This document shows positions 62,556-64,000 of a DNA stretch of 64,000 nucleotides, one piece after another. The first letter of the stretch is position 1; each line of letters begins with the position of its first letter. The DNA comes from Salinicola endophyticus (GTDB lineage Bacteria; Pseudomonadota; Gammaproteobacteria; Pseudomonadales; Halomonadaceae), in the NCBI RefSeq assembly GCF_040536835.1, contig NZ_CP159578.1:2108001-2172000 (forward strand). The letters are read 5' to 3'. A program made the position numbers and the translations under genes. The notes under the pieces are model-generated. The model searched no databases and was not told the DNA's origin. It saw only the letters and a program-made list of their open reading frames with translations.

Positions 62556-64000
62556 TTCGGCTAGCGCTCTGGCTGCTGCTGTGGCTGCTGGGACTGATAT
62601 TGCTGCTCGCCGGCGTGGCGCTGTCATCCTGGGGCTCGCAGTGGCTGTTCGAGCAGGCGCAGTCGCGCGGGTGGGTCCAGGCAACGCGCTTCGAGGGCGC
62701 GCCGCTCGACGAGTTGACCATCGACGACCTGGCGCTCGACGCCGGCCCGCTGTCGCTGCGGGTGGCGCACCTGCACCTCGCCTGGGGTGACGACTGCCTG
62801 TGGAAAGGGCGGCTGTGCCTCGACGACCTCACGCTTTCCGGTGCGCGTATTCGCCTGGCGGCCAGCGAGACCCAGGTGCCGCCCCCGCCGCAAGAGGACA
62901 GCGGTGGGGCGCTGGGGCCGATTGCGGTGCCGCTGCCGATCGAGATCCGTCAGGTACGTCTGAACGACGTGGGGGTCGAACTCGCCGACGGTACCGCGCT
63001 GCACTGGGATCACTTCCAGACCGGCGCCAGCATGCAGGGCAACCGGCTGACGCTGTCGCCGACGACCCTGGCGGGTGTCGATATCACGCTGCCCGCGGCC
63101 ACCGATGACGATCTGGCGCAGACGCTGGCGCAGGCCTCGCTGGGCGATGGCGTGATCAGCCCCGCGGCGCTGGCGGCGGCCGAGAGCCTCTACCCGTCGA
63201 CATCCCCGGCGCGCGCCGCCACGGCGTCAGCCAGTACGAGCGAGGCGTCCGGCGGGCGGACGCCAGCGACGGCCGGCAGCAAGGTAAGCGCCGATCAGAC
63301 ACCGTCTAGCGCCACACCGTCGCAGACATTACCCCCGCTGGTGCTGTCCCCGCTGACGCTGGCCGCGGCGGCCAATGTGGCGGCGGCGACGGACACCGCC
63401 GATCCGCGGGTCGCGGCAATCGAGGAACAGCTCCAGGCGCTGCGCCAACAGTTGCCCGACTTTGCGCTGCCGCTACAGCTGGAGGTGCCCAGTCTGACGA
63501 TCCGCGACGTCAGCCTGAACGGGCCCACGCCGCAGCGGCTCGATCGCCTGACGCTGTCGCTGGCGGCGGTCGATCGCCAGTTGGAGATTCGTCGGCTGAC
63601 TCTCGATTCGCCGGATGGCCAGGCCGAGCTCAGCGCCCGGGTCGAGCTCAGCGGCGAAGTGCCGATCGCGCTCGCGCTGCGTAGCCGAATCACCCGCGCG
63701 CCTCTCTATGGCCAACAGACCACCCTCGACGTCTCCGGCACGCTGGCCGATCTGGACCTGACGCTGCATACCCAAGGCGTCGCCGACGCTACGTTGAAGG
63801 CGCGGCTGCAAGCCTTTGCCCCGGGGCTGCCGTTCACCCTCGAGCTGAACGGCCAGGACCTGCGCTGGCCGCTCGCGCAGCAGCCGTTCGCCGCGTTCCG
63901 CGCGCTCCCCGAAGGGCTCGATGCCAGCGCCATTCGCAGTGCCCGCGATCTCGCCGGCGTCGCGCCAGTGCCGGCGTCGGCGCCGCAGTATCGGCTCGAC
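62519..64000 (+). CDS. tamB: Translocation and assembly module protein TamB, 3' end outside window
   Basis: Inner-membrane-anchored periplasm-spanning protein of the AsmA-like/TamB family; forms a beta-groove that bridges to TamA. About 494 residues are visible. An N-terminal anchor (LALWLLLWLLGLILLLAGVAL) is followed by beta-rich AsmA-like sequence and an Ala/Ser/Thr-rich insert at about residues 220-275. I place the start at TTG 62519, with AGGAGG 4 nt before it and 37 bp inside tamA; no ATG occurs nearby in this frame. Confidence 0.88.
   Translation, partial: MASPFLHRTGVLIRLALWLLLWLLGLILLLAGVALSSWGSQWLFEQAQSRGWVQATRFEGAPLDELTIDDLALDAGPLSLRVAHLHLAWGDDCLWKGRLCLDDLTLSGARIRLAASETQVPPPPQEDSGGALGPIAVPLPIEIRQVRLNDVGVELADGTALHWDHFQTGASMQGNRLTLSPTTLAGVDITLPAATDDDLAQTLAQASLGDGVISPAALAAAESLYPSTSPARAATASASTSEASGGRTPATAGSKVSADQTPSSATPSQTLPPLVLSPLTLAAAANVAAATDTADPRVAAIEEQLQALRQQLPDFALPLQLEVPSLTIRDVSLNGPTPQRLDRLTLSLAAVDRQLEIRRLTLDSPDGQAELSARVELSGEVPIALALRSRITRAPLYGQQTTLDVSGTLADLDLTLHTQGVADATLKARLQAFAPGLPFTLELNGQDLRWPLAQQPFAAFRALPEGLDASAIRSARDLAGVAPVPASAPQYRLD

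Overview
The window is about 64 kb of dense, GC-rich bacterial chromosome with roughly 62 protein genes and no rRNA, tRNA, CRISPR array, prophage or plasmid backbone that I can see. Gene content and protein sequences (tol-pal, ruvABC, regBA, ubiG next to a MupP-type phosphatase, tamAB, HypT-like LysR, TRAP transporter) fit a gammaproteobacterium. The overall style (high GC, acidic proteins, Oceanospirillales/Pseudomonas-like gene pairs) suggests a Halomonadaceae member such as Halomonas or Salinicola. That placement is an inference; no marker gene was compared.

Layout. 1-6 kb: glycine cleavage genes gcvH-gcvP (minus strand; gcvP runs off the left edge), then an alanine/glycine symporter and gcvT (plus strand). 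6-10.2 kb: minus-strand envelope genes (YihG-like acyltransferase, LysM/LytM lipoprotein, GT4 glycosyltransferase, PAP2 phosphatase) ending in alkB. 10.2-15.4 kb: a YcaD-like MFS gene, grxA, suhB and the redox two-component pair regA-regB. 15.6-23.3 kb: prfC, mscL, yjjV, ygfZ, a small HMA-like protein, uvrB, nei. 23.4-32 kb: class I fumarase, cardiolipin synthase, HypT-like regulator, BrkB-type membrane protein, acylphosphatase, and a minus-strand nucleoside hydrolase/ribokinase/2-hydroxyacid dehydrogenase group. 32.2-45.7 kb: fmdB-aspS, ruvC, a three-gene minus-strand operon (GNAT, nitrilase, ZapE-like ATPase), a MITE, then ruvA-ruvB-ybgC-tolQRAB-pal-cpoB. 45.8-54.7 kb: yciK and a sugar-acid region with divergent idnO/idnD-type genes, a hydroxyacid dehydrogenase, IclR regulator, beta-hydroxyacid dehydrogenase and a complete TRAP transporter. 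54.8-64 kb: mupP/gph-ubiG, galU with a UDP-glucose dehydrogenase-like gene, a superoxide dismutase-like gene, and a coiled-coil membrane protein followed by tamA-tamB (tamB runs off the right edge).

How the genes work together. Most of the window is core metabolism, repair and envelope biogenesis. The clearest accessory module is the 46.7-54.7 kb sugar-acid cluster: TRAP uptake, ketone/hydroxyacid interconversion by four oxidoreductases, and a local IclR regulator with a perfect 17-bp palindrome in the divergent promoter region.

Most unusual points. (1) A superoxide dismutase-fold protein in which all four metal ligands are replaced. (2) A UDP-glucose dehydrogenase-like protein next to galU that lacks the catalytic cysteine and the N-terminal dinucleotide motif. 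(3) Two miniature inverted-repeat elements with visible target duplications, one exactly at the stop codon of yjjV and one between ruvC and ruvA. (4) A zinc-ribbon tail on MscL. (5) Several unexplained palindromes and repeats: a 16-bp palindrome pair around gcvH, a 25-bp element repeated at 5.9 and 23.3 kb, paired DnaA boxes, and an 18-bp perfect hairpin.
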